From positions 1 through 5,835 of the forward strand of contig JACOTK010000158.1 in assembly GCA_016178435.1 (NCBI GenBank): DNA of 5,835 nt. Reading direction: 5' to 3'. The notes under the pieces are model-generated. The model ran no database searches, was not told the DNA's origin, and saw only the letters and a list, made by a program, of their open reading frames with translations. Numbering within the stretch: the first letter of the stretch is position 1; every line of letters begins with the position of its first letter. Origin of the DNA: Actinomycetota bacterium (GTDB taxonomy: Bacteria > Actinomycetota > Acidimicrobiia > Acidimicrobiales > CADCSY01). Positions 1 to 5,835 of the stretch are shown one piece after another. The position numbers were made by a program, and so were the translations under genes.

Positions 1-457
1 ACCGTGCTCGTTCGGGAACCTTTGCGAACATGGGTTGCGCGAGCCAGTCGCCGAGGAACGCATCAAGTCCTTGGGACTCCAGCTGCCGGGCTCGGGCCTC
101 GTCGAGTCGGACACGTTCATGACGAGCGGCCTCGTCCTCGATACCTCCGGATGCACCGACCACGATGAGGGCCCTCACCAGGGTCGGGTTGGCCAGAGCG
201 AGATGCAGACACAGCCTTCCTCCCATCGAGTAGCCGAGATAGACGGCATGTCCGCCGGCTTCGCCCAGCAGGGTCGCCCCACGGGCCAGGTCGACCTGGA
301 TCCGGGCGGAATGGCCGTGGCCCGGCGTATCCACGGCGATGATCTCGTGGCCGATCGAAAGCGGGCCCACGAGGTCGCCCCAGCACGCATGGGTCTGGGT
401 GAAGCCGTGAACCAGCACGAGCCGAGGGCCGATTCCTTCGTGTCGGGACCAGAGCAT
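1..457 (-). CDS. menH: MenH-type alpha/beta hydrolase (SHCHC synthase), partial: N-terminal 152 residues
   Basis: Probable 2-succinyl-6-hydroxy-2,4-cyclohexadiene-1-carboxylate synthase, a cytoplasmic enzyme that removes pyruvate from SEPHCHC, the product of MenD, in menaquinone synthesis. The open frame read from the ATG at 457 continues to the left edge without a stop. Visible features are the oxyanion-hole segment LVLVHGFTQ (residues 13-21), the DTPGHGHS turn (43-50), and the nucleophile elbow GYSMGGR, with Ser77 as expected nucleophile. A helical stretch ending in GLDAFLGDWLAQPMF (130-144) resembles the cap region typical of the MenH branch. The family is usually about 250-270 residues, so roughly 100 are missing, including the acid and histidine of the triad. 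The start is supported by an AGGA ribosome-binding site 7 nt upstream. The gene is head-to-head with menD, which strengthens the MenH call; another alpha/beta hydrolase with a similar motif is the alternative. Confidence 0.8.
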   Translation of the reverse strand, partial: MLWSRHEGIGPRLVLVHGFTQTHACWGDLVGPLSIGHEIIAVDTPGHGHSARIQVDLARGATLLGEAGGHAVYLGYSMGGRLCLHLALANPTLVRALIVVGASGGIEDEAARHERVRLDEARARQLESQGLDAFLGDWLAQPMFAKVPERAR

Positions 458-464
458 GCAAGCA

Positions 465-468
465 TCCT
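465..468 (-). promoter_or_regulatory. Ribosome-binding site of menH
   Basis: The minus strand reads AGGA followed by a 7-nt spacer and then the ATG at 457-455. This is a reasonable Shine-Dalgarno match and fixes the menH start over the out-of-frame ATG at 465-463. The site lies within the 14-bp gap between the two divergent genes. Confidence 0.5.
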
Positions 469-471
469 GAC

Positions 472-2247
472 ATGAGTGTGCAGGCAACCTTTGTCGCGAC
501 GTTGGTCGAGGAGTGGCTTCGCTGTGGTGTCCGGCATGCGGTGATCGCTCCGGGCTCACGTTCGACGCCCCTGGCCATCGCTCTGGCCGAGGCCGACGGG
601 CTCGCTGTTCACGTGCATCCGGATGAACGCTCGGCGGCGTTCATGGCTCTCGGCATCGGCATCGCATCCGGGGTTCCCGCGGTGGTGGTTACCACGAGTG
701 GGACGGCCGCCGTGGAGCTGCACCCGGCTGTTGTCGAGGGCAGCCTGGCTCGGGTCCCCCTGTTGGTCTGCACGGCCGATCGACCTCCCGAGTTACGTGA
801 GGTGGGAGCGCCACAGGCGATCGATCAGAGTCACCTCTTCGGCGGCTCCGTGCGCTGGTTCTTCGAGCCAGGTGTCGCAGAGGGGTTTCCGATCTCCGCC
901 TGGCGTTCGTTGGCCGCGCGCTCGGTCGCCGAGACGATGGGATCGCCTCCGGGTCCGGTCCATCTCAACCTGGCGTTTGCCGAGCCGTTGTTGGGTGAGC
1001 CCGATGTCCTGCCCGAGGGACGCGACGGGGGGCGTCCGTGGCATCAGGTGATCCGCGCGCCCCGCCGCCCGGATCCCTCGGCGATCGAGGAGATCGCCGA
1101 GGTGCTGCAGGCCGAGCGGGGCGTGGTCGTGGCAGGAGGCCCCGGCACCGACCCTGAAGCCGTGTCGGCATTGGCGAGCGCCATGGGGTGGCCGGTGTTG
1201 GCGGATCCCCGATCAGGATGCCGGGTGCCGGGCCTCCGCACGGTCGCCGCCTTTGACGCGCTGTTGCGTGACGAGGGTTTCGCGACGTCGCACCGTCCGG
1301 ATGTGGTGTTGCGCATCGGCGAGTTGCCCGCGTCGAAGGTGCTGGCCGGCTGGTTGGCGCGCAGCGGCGCCCGACAGGTCCTGATCGATCGCGACGGAGC
1401 GTGGCTCGACCCCGACCGCCTTGTCGACTGGGTCGTGTCGGGAGACCCCGCAGCGTGGTGTCGGGCGTTGGCCGAACACCTGAGCGAACACGCGATCGCA
1501 CCCTTGGCCGAACCCGTGGGGGGAGGCCGGACGGGCGCCTGGCCGTCCTCGTGGCATGCAGCGGAGCAGGCAGCCCAAGGGGCCATCGAGGCGACGCTCA
1601 AGCGGGTGGACGCCTCCATGTCGTTTGGAGGACAGGGGAGCGACGGGACGAACACCGAACCGGCAGTGGCACGACGGGTGGTCGAGACCTTGGCGTCGGG
1701 GTCGACCCTGGTGGTCTCGTCCTCGATGCCCGTGCGTGATGTCGAGTGGTACTCGGCCCCTCGTCCCGACATGCGTGTTGTCGCCAATCGAGGTGCAAAT
1801 GGCATCGACGGCGTCGTCTCGACGGCGGTCGGCGTGGCGCTCGGCGGCGGCGGGCCGACCACATTGCTCATCGGCGACCTGGCATTTCTCCATGACGCCA
1901 ACGGGTTGCTGGGCCTGGCCCGCCGCAACATCGACCTCACGATCGTGGTCGTCGACAATCGTGGCGGGGGGATCTTCTCCTTTCTTCCCCAGGCATCAGC
2001 CCTGGATCAGGAGCGTTTCGAGCAACTGTTCGCCACGCCACAGGCGGTCGATCTGGTCGGCATCGTGGCGGCGCACGGCCTGCCTGCACTGACGGCACAT
2101 GATCCGGAGGGCTTCGACGTCGCCCTGCGGGTTGCCCGAGAGACCTCGGGCACCCATGTCGTCGTCGTTCAAACGGATCGACGACGCAATGTCACGGCGC
2201 ACGATGAGGTCCACGCTGCCGTGGCCCAGGCGATTGCGCGCCCCTGA
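472..2247 (+). CDS. menD: 2-succinyl-5-enolpyruvyl-6-hydroxy-3-cyclohexene-1-carboxylate synthase (MenD)
   Basis: Thiamine-diphosphate (ThDP)-dependent enzyme that decarboxylates 2-oxoglutarate and adds the succinyl-semialdehyde carbanion to isochorismate, the first committed step of the classical menaquinone pathway; cytoplasmic. The 591-residue frame is intact. The N-terminal pyrimidine-binding domain carries APGSRSTPL (26-34), HPDERSAAF (49-57; Glu52 is the expected cofactor-activating glutamate), TTSGTAAVELHPA (74-86) and TADRPPELR (101-109). The middle domain spans about 200-340. The C-terminal ThDP domain has SSSMPVRDVEW (416-426), the MenD signature NRGANGIDGVVSTA (439-452), the metal/diphosphate segment GDLAFLHD (468-475) and VVDNRGGGIFSFLP (493-506). 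Length is slightly above the usual 550-580, partly through a Gly/Ser-rich stretch near 380-396. The ATG gives the family's normal N-terminus, but no clear Shine-Dalgarno precedes it. Its promoter must lie inside the divergent menH coding sequence, since the gap is only 14 bp. Confidence 0.97.
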   Translation: MSVQATFVATLVEEWLRCGVRHAVIAPGSRSTPLAIALAEADGLAVHVHPDERSAAFMALGIGIASGVPAVVVTTSGTAAVELHPAVVEGSLARVPLLVCTADRPPELREVGAPQAIDQSHLFGGSVRWFFEPGVAEGFPISAWRSLAARSVAETMGSPPGPVHLNLAFAEPLLGEPDVLPEGRDGGRPWHQVIRAPRRPDPSAIEEIAEVLQAERGVVVAGGPGTDPEAVSALASAMGWPVLADPRSGCRVPGLRTVAAFDALLRDEGFATSHRPDVVLRIGELPASKVLAGWLARSGARQVLIDRDGAWLDPDRLVDWVVSGDPAAWCRALAEHLSEHAIAPLAEPVGGGRTGAWPSSWHAAEQAAQGAIEATLKRVDASMSFGGQGSDGTNTEPAVARRVVETLASGSTLVVSSSMPVRDVEWYSAPRPDMRVVANRGANGIDGVVSTAVGVALGGGGPTTLLIGDLAFLHDANGLLGLARRNIDLTIVVVDNRGGGIFSFLPQASALDQERFEQLFATPQAVDLVGIVAAHGLPALTAHDPEGFDVALRVARETSGTHVVVVQTDRRRNVTAHDEVHAAVAQAIARP

Positions 2248-2256
2248 GCGGGGGCG
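2239..2256. terminator. Possible weak bidirectional hairpin between convergent genes
   Basis: CGCCCC (2239-2244) and GGGGCG (2251-2256) form a perfect 6-bp all-GC stem around a 6-nt loop. The loop contains the TGA stop codon of menD. The hairpin sits just ahead of the 22-bp gap to the convergent DUF2993 gene and could form in transcripts from either strand. There is no T tract on either side, so it is not a canonical intrinsic terminator. In GC-rich sequence such a stem can arise by chance. Confidence 0.3.
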
Positions 2257-2269
2257 GCCAATCGGGGAA

Positions 2270-3148
2270 TCAGCCTGTCGAGAGCTTCACGCCGCCGGCG
2301 GCATCGCAGGCAATGGGCTGGAGCTTGCCGTCGATGTTGAAGTTCGCCGCCATCTCGATGGATCGGTCGGAGACCTTGAGCCGGGTCATCTCCATCCCCT
2401 CGGGGGGGTCCACCCTGAGGCCGGGGAGCAGGCGCCCGATCGTGGGCATCGTGTCCTCGAGATCGGGAGAGAGGAGAAGTCCACCCCGGTCGAGCGCCAA
2501 CTTGAGGGGCACAGAAATGTCACCGAGCAGGGGAATGGCCACGTGGAGCATCAGCTTGTCATCGATGATCTCGATGTTGAGTCCCGGGAGGCCTTTGCTC
2601 ATGTAGGCGTTCAGATCGGCCTCGGTGATGTGAGCGGTGGTCCTGCCGTTCTTGATGGTTACCGGACCGTCACGGCCGATCCACTGGAGCGGTGAGTAGT
2701 CGAGATTGTCGACGGCGAACGACACGTCCGAGAGCCGGAGTCCGTTGAGATCGACAACGTCGGCGGTTGCCGAGAGGTTCGAGATCCTGCCGAGACCTGC
2801 ACGCGGGATGACGGGCCACGATCCCAGGTCGAGATCCAGGCCACTGACGTCCACGCAGTCGCTGACCGAACGCGAGATCGCCCGACTCAGCGCCCACGAT
2901 GCGGGCGTGGCGGGAGCGAGTATCGCGATCGTGAGAAGGGCAACGAGTATCGGCAGGCCGATGCGCAGCACTCGCCGAATCGGACGAGAGGTCGTGGGCT
3001 CCGAGTCCGGGTTGGACGTGTCGCCCGTGTTGGACGTGTCGCCCGTGACCGGAGAAGGAATGGTCGGCTCGGTTCCGCCCGACATGCCGGACACCGCGGT
3101 CGGATCGCTTCCAGCCGGCACGTCGGGTTGGGTGGGGTCTTCTTCCAT
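2270..3148 (-). CDS. Membrane-anchored DUF2993/LmeA-like lipid-binding family protein
   Basis: A 292-residue protein resembling the LmeA/DUF2993 family. Mycobacterial LmeA is a periplasmic phospholipid-binding protein needed for mannan elongation; the substrate here is unknown. Residues 1 to about 58 are an acidic Pro/Thr/Ser/Asp-rich, probably disordered tail. RPIRRVLR and a single hydrophobic helix (about 62-78) follow, then the extracytoplasmic domain (about 85-292). That domain starts with a WALSRAISRSVSDC segment and contains alternating beta-strand-like motifs, ITEADLNAYMSKGLPGL (about 174-190), and a C-terminal strand pair. Positive charges before the helix predict the tail inside and the domain outside. 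The only cysteines are Cys98 and Cys281. I chose the ATG at 3148 because AAGGA lies 8 nt upstream; in-frame ATGs at 3157 and 3205 lack a usable site. The gene is downstream of, and on the same strand as, the FtsX permease. Family assignment is by eye from pattern. Confidence 0.78.
   Translation of the reverse strand: MEEDPTQPDVPAGSDPTAVSGMSGGTEPTIPSPVTGDTSNTGDTSNPDSEPTTSRPIRRVLRIGLPILVALLTIAILAPATPASWALSRAISRSVSDCVDVSGLDLDLGSWPVIPRAGLGRISNLSATADVVDLNGLRLSDVSFAVDNLDYSPLQWIGRDGPVTIKNGRTTAHITEADLNAYMSKGLPGLNIEIIDDKLMLHVAIPLLGDISVPLKLALDRGGLLLSPDLEDTMPTIGRLLPGLRVDPPEGMEMTRLKVSDRSIEMAANFNIDGKLQPIACDAAGGVKLSTG
3011..3046. repeat. Perfect 18-bp in-frame tandem duplication
   Basis: GTTGGACGTGTCGCCCGT occurs twice back to back (3011-3028 and 3029-3046). 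It lies in the disordered N-terminal tail of the DUF2993 protein, where it encodes TGDTSN twice (about residues 35-46). The unit is a multiple of three, so the frame is kept. Perfect identity points to a recent slippage duplication or one tolerated in an unstructured tail. Confidence 0.92.
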
Positions 3149-3156
3149 TGGAGTCA

Positions 3157-3161
3157 TCCTT
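3157..3161 (-). promoter_or_regulatory. Ribosome-binding site of the DUF2993 gene
   Basis: AAGGA on the minus strand followed by 8 nt and the ATG at 3148-3146. It overlaps the alternative ATG at 3157, which therefore could not use it. This decides the start in favour of the 292-residue form. Confidence 0.6.
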
Positions 3162-3223
3162 GGGCGAGCCCGGACGCGCCGGGAGCGAGGTGCAGGGGTG
3201 ACCATCGTCGCACGCCGCCGCCG

Positions 3224-3274
3224 CCGTGTCCCGTCATCAAATGCCGTGCCCCGTCCCCGGGACCGTGATCCGTC
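3224..3274. repeat. Three direct repeats of CCGTGNNCCGTC, possible operator array
   Basis: Copies lie at 3224-3235, 3244-3255 and 3263-3274, each matching CCGTGNNCCGTC in all ten fixed positions; on the minus strand they read GACGGNNCACGG. Copy-to-copy spacing is 20 and 19 bp, about two helical turns, and each copy contains two CCGT words 7 bp apart. The array is in the 144-bp gap between the permease stop and the DUF2993 gene, 76-126 bp upstream of the DUF2993 start codon. A near-palindrome, GTCCCCGGGAC (3253-3263), bridges copies two and three. The rest of the gap holds a (GCC)4 run at 3214-3226 and no convincing -10/-35 pair. Function as a regulator-binding site is inference. Confidence 0.5.
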
Positions 3275-3292
3275 GATTCAATGTCGAGGGGT

Positions 3293-5835
3293 TCAGTCGG
3301 CGATTCGCAGTCCGATCGCGGGTTTCAACCTCGTGGCGCTCCACGCCGGGCCGATCGTTGCGGCAAGTGCCCCCAGGACGGTGATGACCACGAGCACGGC
3401 GATCGGCGCGACGGGCACGCTGAAGCCGGCGGGGGAGCCGAAGATCGCATAGAAGAGATCCGATCCCTCGACGAGGTTGTAGGTGGTGATCATGCTGAGC
3501 GACACGCCGAGCACGGTGGCCTGCAGCGCGACGATCAGGGACTCGTAGACGAGCGATCGGCCGATGGCGTTCGAGGGGAAGCCGAGCGATCGCAGGATGG
3601 CGATCTGGCGTCGCCGCTCGCGCACCGCCCGCACCGTGATCACGCTGAGTCCTGCGATGCCCACCATCAAGCCGAGAGCCAGATAACCACGCAACAGCCT
3701 GAAGAACTGGTCCTGGGTCGACAGGGCCGCGGAGACGAGGGTCTTGAAGGCAAAGGATTGCACGCCACGATCGACGTAGGCGTCGCCGATCTCCCGGGCG
3801 AAGCTCTCGGGGTCGGCCCCGTCCACGAGGTTGATGTAGGCACGGTTCTCGGCGATCTCGTCCCCGAGGAATGCGACGGCGCCGGGCCGACCGTACAGGG
3901 CGCCGTGAAGGTCGGTGTCCGGGGCGGCGATCGCGGCGACGGTGACCTCTCGCCGGGCTCCCCCGTCCGGGTCGATGATGGTGAGGCGTGATCCGACCGG
4001 TGCGACCGTCTCGGGGACGCCGACACCGACGCGCAGGAACTTCGTGTCCACGATGATGAGGCGCGGATCGTGGAGCACTGCCTTGTACACGGCGGCTTCC
4101 GTCGGGTAGTCACCGAGGTTCACGAGCCGGGGCGGACCCATCTCGAGGTAACGCTCGTCGAATGCCGCCAATGGCCAGTCGTGCGCCTTGTTCATGGATG
4201 GCGTCCGATAGCGAACGTCGGCGGTCGCGAGTGGCGCGATGGCTGCAACGTCAGGGCGTTCCCGCAACTCGTCGAGGGGCAGCGGCGCAGCCGGGCTGTA
4301 GAAAGCGATCGCGTCGGCTTTGCCTGCCACGGTGTCGGTGAGCCCGTCGATCCCGGTGGCGAGGATGTGGGAGATGAGCGAGACGAACGTGAACGTGAAG
4401 ATCACCAGCGAGAACATGCCCAGTGTCATCGCGGTCCGGAATCGCTGGGCAAGGGGGTAGGAGATGCCCAGGTGGAGCGCCATGGACTTGTTGCCGGATG
4501 CCCGCATGGCACGCCGACCGAGCGATTGGTTCTGGGCGACAAGGGTGACGCCGGCAGCGGTGAGCGATATGCCCTCACCTACCCCGAGCATGACGGCCTT
4601 GCTGCCGAGGTTGCCGTCCCCGAGGGCCAGGATCGCGCCTCCGATGCTCCAGACGATCGCCAGGGCGGAGGCGACGGAGAGGACGAGACGAGGTGAGGCG
4701 ACGCGGACCAGCCAGGGAACGGCTCCCGAGATGATGAGAACAGGGGCGAAGAGGATGCCGAAGGGCTCATGACTGCTGAAGGAAACGGCGGTCCAGATGA
4801 TCCCCGCCGACACCGCGAGGGCGCCGCCGAGGCGGGGAAGGGGACCTCTGTCCTTGCCGGGGGCGTCGGAGAGCTCCCGAATGGCCTGGATGATGTTGAC
4901 CCGGGTGACCTTGACGCTGGTGATGACCACGGTGAGAAGCGTCACCGCGAAACCGATGGCAAATCCACGTTGGACACTTGCCCACGTGGCGACAAAGCGC
5001 ACGGGTACCTTGAGCTCGGGGTCGCCCCCACCCCCGAGGGCTCCCTCGGAGAGGGAGGTGACGAGCTTTGCGAGGCCCAGCCCGGTGGCCGCGCCGAGCG
5101 TCGAGGAGACGGCGGCGATCATCCATCCCTGCGTCGAGAACGCCGCGATGAGGCCGCTTTGGCGCAGCCCGATGGCGCGAAGCATGCCGAGCTCCGACTT
5201 GCGCTCCTGGGCCAGCATGACCATGACATTGACGATCAACAGGAGTCCGGCGATCACCCCGAAGGTTGCGGCTGCGGTGAAGATGTCGCCCATGCGGCCA
5301 CCGACCTCCTTCGCGTTGTCGAAGAGATCGGCCTTGATCGGTTGCACGCGGGCATCGAGATCGCTGACTGCCCTTTCGATCTCGGCTGTCAGGGTCTCGC
5401 TGAGCTTGACGCCGTCGTTGACGCCCCCCCGGTTGGAGATGAGCACGAGCGATTCCGGCTGCGCCATGATCGGCAGGCGGACCGGGATCCTCGCGACGAG
5501 CGATGCAATGGTGCCGGGGGTGACGAAGAGGTTGTAGGACCGACGTTCAGGGCCGCGCCAGAAGCCGGCGAGGCCGCGTTGATCGAGAACCTTGTCCACC
5601 TTCAGCGTGAGGGCCTGTCCGTAGGCGCGGGTGACGATCGAGTCACCGGCGTGCGCCCGGAGGCTGCGCGCCACATCGGTGGTGATGACCACATGCCCAG
5701 GTTTGGGTGTTGCACCGGTGACGCCCGTCACCTCGGGATCGCCGCCGAAGGACCGTGCCTGATCGAGGTCCATCTCGAGGAGTTGAGCCCGTGCGATCGC
5801 CGCCCTTCTTCCGTCCACACCCTTGATGTCGCCAA
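3293..5835 (-). CDS. Large FtsX-family ABC transporter permease with two FtsX domains, partial (N-terminus missing)
   Basis: Membrane subunit of a MacB/LolC-type ABC transporter, substrate unknown. The frame is open to the right edge and reads GDIKGVDGRR across the GTG at 5818-5816, so that codon is probably internal. Counting from it as residue 1, 841 residues are visible. Residues 1 to about 165 are the end of the first extracytoplasmic domain. Helices at about 180-203, 223-250 and 283-303 form the first FtsX core, with the coupling segment QERKSELGMLRAIGL at 205-218. Four hydrophobic segments (about 331-347, 352-371, 377-399, 406-427) form a linker. YPLAQRFRTAMTLGMF (454-469) leads into a helix at about 461-486. 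A second extracytoplasmic domain spans about 487-700. The second FtsX core has helices near 709-731, 755-780 and 801-825 and coupling segment RERRRQIAILRSLGF (733-747). The C-terminus is complete. There is no cysteine. No ATPase gene is in the window; it would be expected upstream on the same strand, beyond the right edge. Confidence 0.9.
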   Translation of the reverse strand, partial: GDIKGVDGRRAAIARAQLLEMDLDQARSFGGDPEVTGVTGATPKPGHVVITTDVARSLRAHAGDSIVTRAYGQALTLKVDKVLDQRGLAGFWRGPERRSYNLFVTPGTIASLVARIPVRLPIMAQPESLVLISNRGGVNDGVKLSETLTAEIERAVSDLDARVQPIKADLFDNAKEVGGRMGDIFTAAATFGVIAGLLLIVNVMVMLAQERKSELGMLRAIGLRQSGLIAAFSTQGWMIAAVSSTLGAATGLGLAKLVTSLSEGALGGGGDPELKVPVRFVATWASVQRGFAIGFAVTLLTVVITSVKVTRVNIIQAIRELSDAPGKDRGPLPRLGGALAVSAGIIWTAVSFSSHEPFGILFAPVLIISGAVPWLVRVASPRLVLSVASALAIVWSIGGAILALGDGNLGSKAVMLGVGEGISLTAAGVTLVAQNQSLGRRAMRASGNKSMALHLGISYPLAQRFRTAMTLGMFSLVIFTFTFVSLISHILATGIDGLTDTVAGKADAIAFYSPAAPLPLDELRERPDVAAIAPLATADVRYRTPSMNKAHDWPLAAFDERYLEMGPPRLVNLGDYPTEAAVYKAVLHDPRLIIVDTKFLRVGVGVPETVAPVGSRLTIIDPDGGARREVTVAAIAAPDTDLHGALYGRPGAVAFLGDEIAENRAYINLVDGADPESFAREIGDAYVDRGVQSFAFKTLVSAALSTQDQFFRLLRGYLALGLMVGIAGLSVITVRAVRERRRQIAILRSLGFPSNAIGRSLVYESLIVALQATVLGVSLSMITTYNLVEGSDLFYAIFGSPAGFSVPVAPIAVLVVITVLGALAATIGPAWSATRLKPAIGLRIAD

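Noticed and set aside
117..578. Minus-strand open frames of 153 and 120 codons (117-578 and 175-537) at the left end
   Set aside because: They are in the wrong frames relative to the MenH-like reading, which alone shows the VHGF, GYSMGG and FLGDW motifs. They also overlap the true menD start.
1044..1958. 304-codon minus-strand open frame inside menD
   Set aside because: Arg/Ser/Pro/Thr-rich composition with no recognisable motif, wholly inside an unmistakable menD. This is the typical antisense shadow of GC-rich coding sequence.
3149..3205. Longer 311-residue form of the DUF2993 protein starting at the ATG at 3205
   Set aside because: No ribosome-binding site precedes it, and it would add only an Arg-rich stretch. 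The ATG at 3148 has AAGGA at a good distance.
3214..3226. (GCC)4 trinucleotide run as a functional element
   Set aside because: Too short to distinguish from chance in GC-rich DNA; noted only as part of the intergenic description.
2706..3452. 248-codon plus-strand open frame across the DUF2993 5' end and the intergenic gap
   Set aside because: Antisense to two supported genes, with no motif and no coding-like composition. It spans the repeat-containing non-coding gap only because GC-rich sequence has few stops.
3281..3991. 236-codon plus-strand open frame rich in Asp, Gly, His and Arg
   Set aside because: Low-complexity composition characteristic of a reverse-strand shadow of the permease gene; no family recognised.
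5816..5818. GTG as the true start of the permease
   Set aside because: The frame stays open to the edge, the protein would begin in the middle of an extracytoplasmic domain, and the required first membrane helix would be missing. The gene is more likely cut by the window edge.

Overview
The window is GC-rich and actinobacterial in character. The protein families present (a MenD with a SMPVRDVEW segment, a DUF2993/LmeA-type envelope protein, and a very large double-FtsX permease) and the strong bias for G/C in third codon positions suggest an actinobacterium, possibly an Acidimicrobiia-like lineage. That placement is inference only; there is no marker RNA gene in the window.

Layout. Positions 1-457 (minus strand) hold the N-terminal part of a MenH-type alpha/beta hydrolase that runs off the left edge. 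It is head-to-head with menD (472-2247, plus strand), and only 14 bp separate the two start codons. MenD and MenH catalyse consecutive steps of menaquinone biosynthesis: MenD makes SEPHCHC from isochorismate and 2-oxoglutarate, and MenH eliminates pyruvate to give SHCHC. menD converges, with a 22-bp gap, on a membrane-anchored DUF2993/LmeA-like protein (3148-2270, minus). Upstream of that gene, on the same strand, lies a large FtsX-family ABC transporter permease (3293 to beyond the right edge). The 144-bp gap between these two minus-strand genes is the only non-coding stretch of any size.

The genes form two functional groups: quinone biosynthesis on the left and cell-envelope transport or lipid handling on the right. 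Most of the window is ordinary chromosomal housekeeping sequence. I see no mobile element, CRISPR array, tRNA/rRNA gene, toxin-antitoxin or defence module, and no clear evidence of an undescribed multi-gene system. The most interesting non-obvious signal is a set of three evenly spaced copies of CCGTGNNCCGTC in the 144-bp gap, which looks like an operator-type array upstream of the DUF2993 gene. Other points of interest are the very tight menH/menD divergent arrangement, the architecture of the permease (an apparent four-helix linker between its halves), and a small in-frame tandem duplication in the disordered tail of the DUF2993 protein.
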